In this document: one piece after another, positions 17,987-20,057 of the stretch
Layout: each line of letters begins with the position of its first letter
Position numbering within the stretch: the stretch's first letter is position 1
Assembly (NCBI GenBank): GCA_020721485.1
Contig: DYMR01000010.1
Span: 1-20,057, forward strand
Source of the DNA: Halothiobacillus neapolitanus
GTDB taxonomy: Bacteria > Pseudomonadota > Gammaproteobacteria > Halothiobacillales > Halothiobacillaceae
Direction: 5' to 3'
DNA length: 20,057 nucleotides
The notes under the pieces: generated by a model
The model's input: the letters and a program-made list of their open reading frames with translations, nothing else
The model's database searches: none
Told to the model about the DNA's origin: nothing
Translations under genes and position numbers: made by a program

Positions 17987-18859
17987 ATGACGGCCAAGCT
18001 TCTTGACGGGCGTGCGCTCGCACAATCGCTGCAAGCCCAATTTCAAGAACACATTGCCCACGCCGTCGCCGGCGGGCAGCGCGCACCGGGGCTGGCGGTG
18101 ATTCAGGTGGGTGATGACCCGGCCTCCAGCGTGTATGTCGCCAACAAGCGCAACACCTGTCAGAAAATCGGCGTGCTGTCGTTCGCCCATGAGCTGCCCG
18201 CGCACACCACGCAGGCTGAACTCAACGCCCTGATTGACGCCTGCAATGCCGATCCGCGTATTGACGGCATCCTCGTGCAATTGCCCCTGCCGCCGCAGCT
18301 CAGCGCCAACGAAGTCATCGCCCGCATCGCGCCGCACAAAGATGTGGACGGCTTTCACCCGGAAAACATGGGTCGATTGGCCATCCGCCAACCGGGTTTA
18401 CGCCCCTGCACCCCATACGGCGTGATGAAACTGATCGAAACCACCGGCGTGGACTTGTACGGCATGGAAGCCTTGGTTGTCGGCGCCTCGAACATCGTCG
18501 GCCGCCCCATGGCGCTGGAACTCCTGTTGGCGGGCGCGACCGTCACCGTGGTCCACCGCTTCTCGAAAGACTTGGCGGCACATGTCGCCCGCGCCGATCT
18601 GGTGGTGGCCGCCGCCGGCAAGCCGGGGCTGATTCAAGGCGAGTGGATCAAACCCGGCGCCATGGTGCTGGATGTCGGCATTCACCGCCGCGCGGATGGC
18701 AGCCTGTGCGGCGATGTCGTGTTCGCCCCCGCCGCCGAACGCGCCGGCTGGATCAGCCCCGTGCCGGGCGGCGTCGGCCCGATGACCATCGCCATGCTGA
18801 TGCACAACACCGTGCAAGCATGGCAGCAACATCTCAATCGCCCGAGCCTGACCGCGTGA
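17987..18859 (+). CDS. folD: Methylenetetrahydrofolate dehydrogenase / cyclohydrolase
   Basis: Bifunctional cytoplasmic enzyme that converts 5,10-methylene-THF through methenyl-THF to 10-formyl-THF with NADP, feeding purine and formyl-Met synthesis. The 290 residues are standard. Motifs are [13 protein letters not shown] (50-62) with catalytic Lys54, GILVQLPLP (94-102), [14 protein letters not shown] (118-131), PCTPYG (140-145), the cofactor loop [10 protein letters not shown] (166-175) and [10 protein letters not shown] (258-267). The ATG at 17987 is chosen for GGGGGA 5 bases upstream and the family start; the frame is open further upstream, but that overlaps the NfeD gene. MetF elsewhere in the window uses the same methylene-THF pool. 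Confidence 0.96.
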   Translation: MTAKLLDGRALAQSLQAQFQEHIAHAVAGGQRAPGLAVIQVGDDPASSVYVANKRNTCQKIGVLSFAHELPAHTTQAELNALIDACNADPRIDGILVQLPLPPQLSANEVIARIAPHKDVDGFHPENMGRLAIRQPGLRPCTPYGVMKLIETTGVDLYGMEALVVGASNIVGRPMALELLLAGATVTVVHRFSKDLAAHVARADLVVAAAGKPGLIQGEWIKPGAMVLDVGIHRRADGSLCGDVVFAPAAERAGWISPVPGGVGPMTIAMLMHNTVQAWQQHLNRPSLTA

Positions 18860-19584
18860 ACGATACCGTTGATTTCTCCGCCTTGGCTGGCACCCACGCC
18901 CCCGGCCAACTGCCGTGGACTGTCGCCCGCCGCTTTCGCGGCTTCATGCCCGTGGTGGTGGATGTCGAAACCGGCGGCCTCAATCCGGAAACCGACGCGC
19001 TGCTCGAACTCGCCGCCGTCCTGCTGGATGTGGACGCAACCGGCAAGCTGGTGCCGGTCGATCGGGTACAAGTGCATGTCGCGCCGTTCGAGGGCGCCCA
19101 GCTCAACCCCAAATCGATGAAAATCAACGGCATTGATGTCGATCACCCCTTCCGGGGCGCCGTTTCCGAAGCCGAAGCGCTGACCCAATTTTTTCAGCCG
19201 ATTCGTCAGCGCACCAAGCTGATTGGCGCGCGTCGGGCGATTCTGGTCGGGCACAATGCCGCGTTTGATTTGGCGGTCATCAATGCCGCCTGCGCCCGCA
19301 CCGGCAACAAGAAAAACCCGTTTCACCCCTTTTCGACGCTCGACACCGTCACCCTTTCGGCACTGGCCGTGGGCGAAACCGTGCTCGCCAAAGCGCTCGA
19401 AGCCATCGGCATCGGCTGGGATGGCGCACAAGCGCATGCCGCGCTGTACGACGCAGAACAAACCGCTGCGCTGTTCTGCAAAATCGTGAACCATTTTTCC
19501 ACCCCGCGCGGGCGCGCCCCGCTGCGGCAACGCAGCAGCCCCGCCGCAGACGCGCGCGACGAGGCGGAACCGCCTACCGACTGA
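18856..19584 (+). CDS. rnt: Ribonuclease T (DEDDh 3'-5' exoribonuclease)
   Basis: Trims 3' ends of tRNA and other stable RNAs. The DEDDh sites are visible: VVDVETGG with Asp36 and Glu38, [14 protein letters not shown] with Asp138, and [12 protein letters not shown] with His194 and Asp199. The segment [14 protein letters not shown] is specific to RNase T within the DEDDh group. The GTG start at 18856 overlaps the folD stop in GTGA, implying translational coupling; no good ribosome site is seen. At 242 residues it is longer than the roughly 215-residue Escherichia coli enzyme, mainly through an N-terminal lead and a polar C-terminal tail of about 25 residues. It converges with the LysR gene with only 14 bases between. 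Confidence 0.93.
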   Translation: MNDTVDFSALAGTHAPGQLPWTVARRFRGFMPVVVDVETGGLNPETDALLELAAVLLDVDATGKLVPVDRVQVHVAPFEGAQLNPKSMKINGIDVDHPFRGAVSEAEALTQFFQPIRQRTKLIGARRAILVGHNAAFDLAVINAACARTGNKKNPFHPFSTLDTVTLSALAVGETVLAKALEAIGIGWDGAQAHAALYDAEQTAALFCKIVNHFSTPRGRAPLRQRSSPAADARDEAEPPTD

Positions 19585-19598
19585 TCGCCAAGCCTAAT

Positions 19599-20057
19599 TC
19601 AGGCAGGGAACCACGCCGGCGCGGTCGCAAATCGTTCGCGCAAAAACTGGATCAACACCCGCAGGCGCGCAGGCAATAATTCTCGCGCCGGATACACCAA
19701 ATAAAACGGCGCCAGCGGCCCCGTCCAACCGGGTAAAACATCCACCAATTCCCCCTGCGCCAGCAACGGCTGCGCCACAAATCGCGGAATCAAGCCCAGC
19801 CCCAAACCACCGCGCACCAGCCCGATCAGGGTGGCCATGTCGTTCACGGTCGCCACCCAGTCCGGCTGAAGCAATGCCACCTCACCGGTTCGGGTTTGCG
19901 TGAGCGACCACGGCGCATGCGGCGAACCCGGCTCGCCAAACGCCACTGCCGGGGATTCTGCCCAGTCCTGGGGATGAGGTTCGAGCGAAAACCGCCCGGA
20001 CGACGACGCCCGCTGCGCCCAGTTTTTGGCTAAACGGGGCGCGGCGCACACCCGCCG
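19599..20057 (-). CDS. LysR-type transcriptional regulator, C-terminal part
   Basis: The frame stays open to the window edge, so the N-terminal helix-turn-helix is outside. The visible 152 residues are the second half of a LysR effector-binding domain: RRVCAAPRLAKNW near the edge, DMATLIGLVRGGLGLGLIPRF, and the ending segment with GELVDVLPGW, PFYLVYPARELLPARLRVLIQFLRERF. Effector and targets cannot be told. It could act on a divergent gene beyond the edge. Confidence 0.85.
   Translation of the reverse strand, partial: RRVCAAPRLAKNWAQRASSSGRFSLEPHPQDWAESPAVAFGEPGSPHAPWSLTQTRTGEVALLQPDWVATVNDMATLIGLVRGGLGLGLIPRFVAQPLLAQGELVDVLPGWTGPLAPFYLVYPARELLPARLRVLIQFLRERFATAPAWFPA

Overview
The window (about 60 % G+C by eye) looks like core chromosome of a proteobacterium, most likely a gammaproteobacterium. 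RNase T is largely a gammaproteobacterial enzyme, and the Calvin-type aldolase in a tkt-gap-pgk-pyk-fba cluster suggests an autotrophic or C1-linked metabolism. No rubisco or phosphoribulokinase gene lies in the window, so autotrophy is an inference. I see no transposase, phage gene, CRISPR array, tRNA or rRNA.

Layout. Positions 1-249 hold a degenerate array of short intergenic repeats with a CCCCTCAAGGGG core. A 938-residue membrane diguanylate cyclase with several PAS domains follows on the minus strand (250-3066). Next is the minus-strand carbon cluster, transcribed tkt (10455) > gap > pgk > pyk > fba (3258) and closed by a strong intrinsic terminator at 3176-3203. Upstream of tkt on the same strand is a thioredoxin-fold protein, divergent from an orphan PhnD-like periplasmic binding protein.

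From 12274 the plus strand carries the methyl cycle: metK, an S-adenosylhomocysteine (SAH) riboswitch followed by a terminator hairpin, ahcY and metF. MetK makes SAM, AhcY removes the SAH left after methyl transfer, and MetF supplies methyl-THF. Then come an SPFH (stomatin/QmcA-like) membrane protein, a small lipoprotein and an NfeD-family protein, which look like one membrane module. Last are folD, preceded by two terminator-like structures, and rnt (RNase T), which overlaps folD by 4 bases. A LysR-type regulator, cut by the window edge, converges on rnt.

The genes are nearly all known families; the interest lies mainly in RNA structure and arrangement. Points to note are the riboswitch-terminator pair, stem-loops lacking U-tracts in every spacer of the carbon cluster, the double terminator before folD, the lipoprotein between the SPFH and NfeD genes, and an in-frame hexanucleotide repeat inside a PAS domain. 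I did not find a clearly new multi-gene system.
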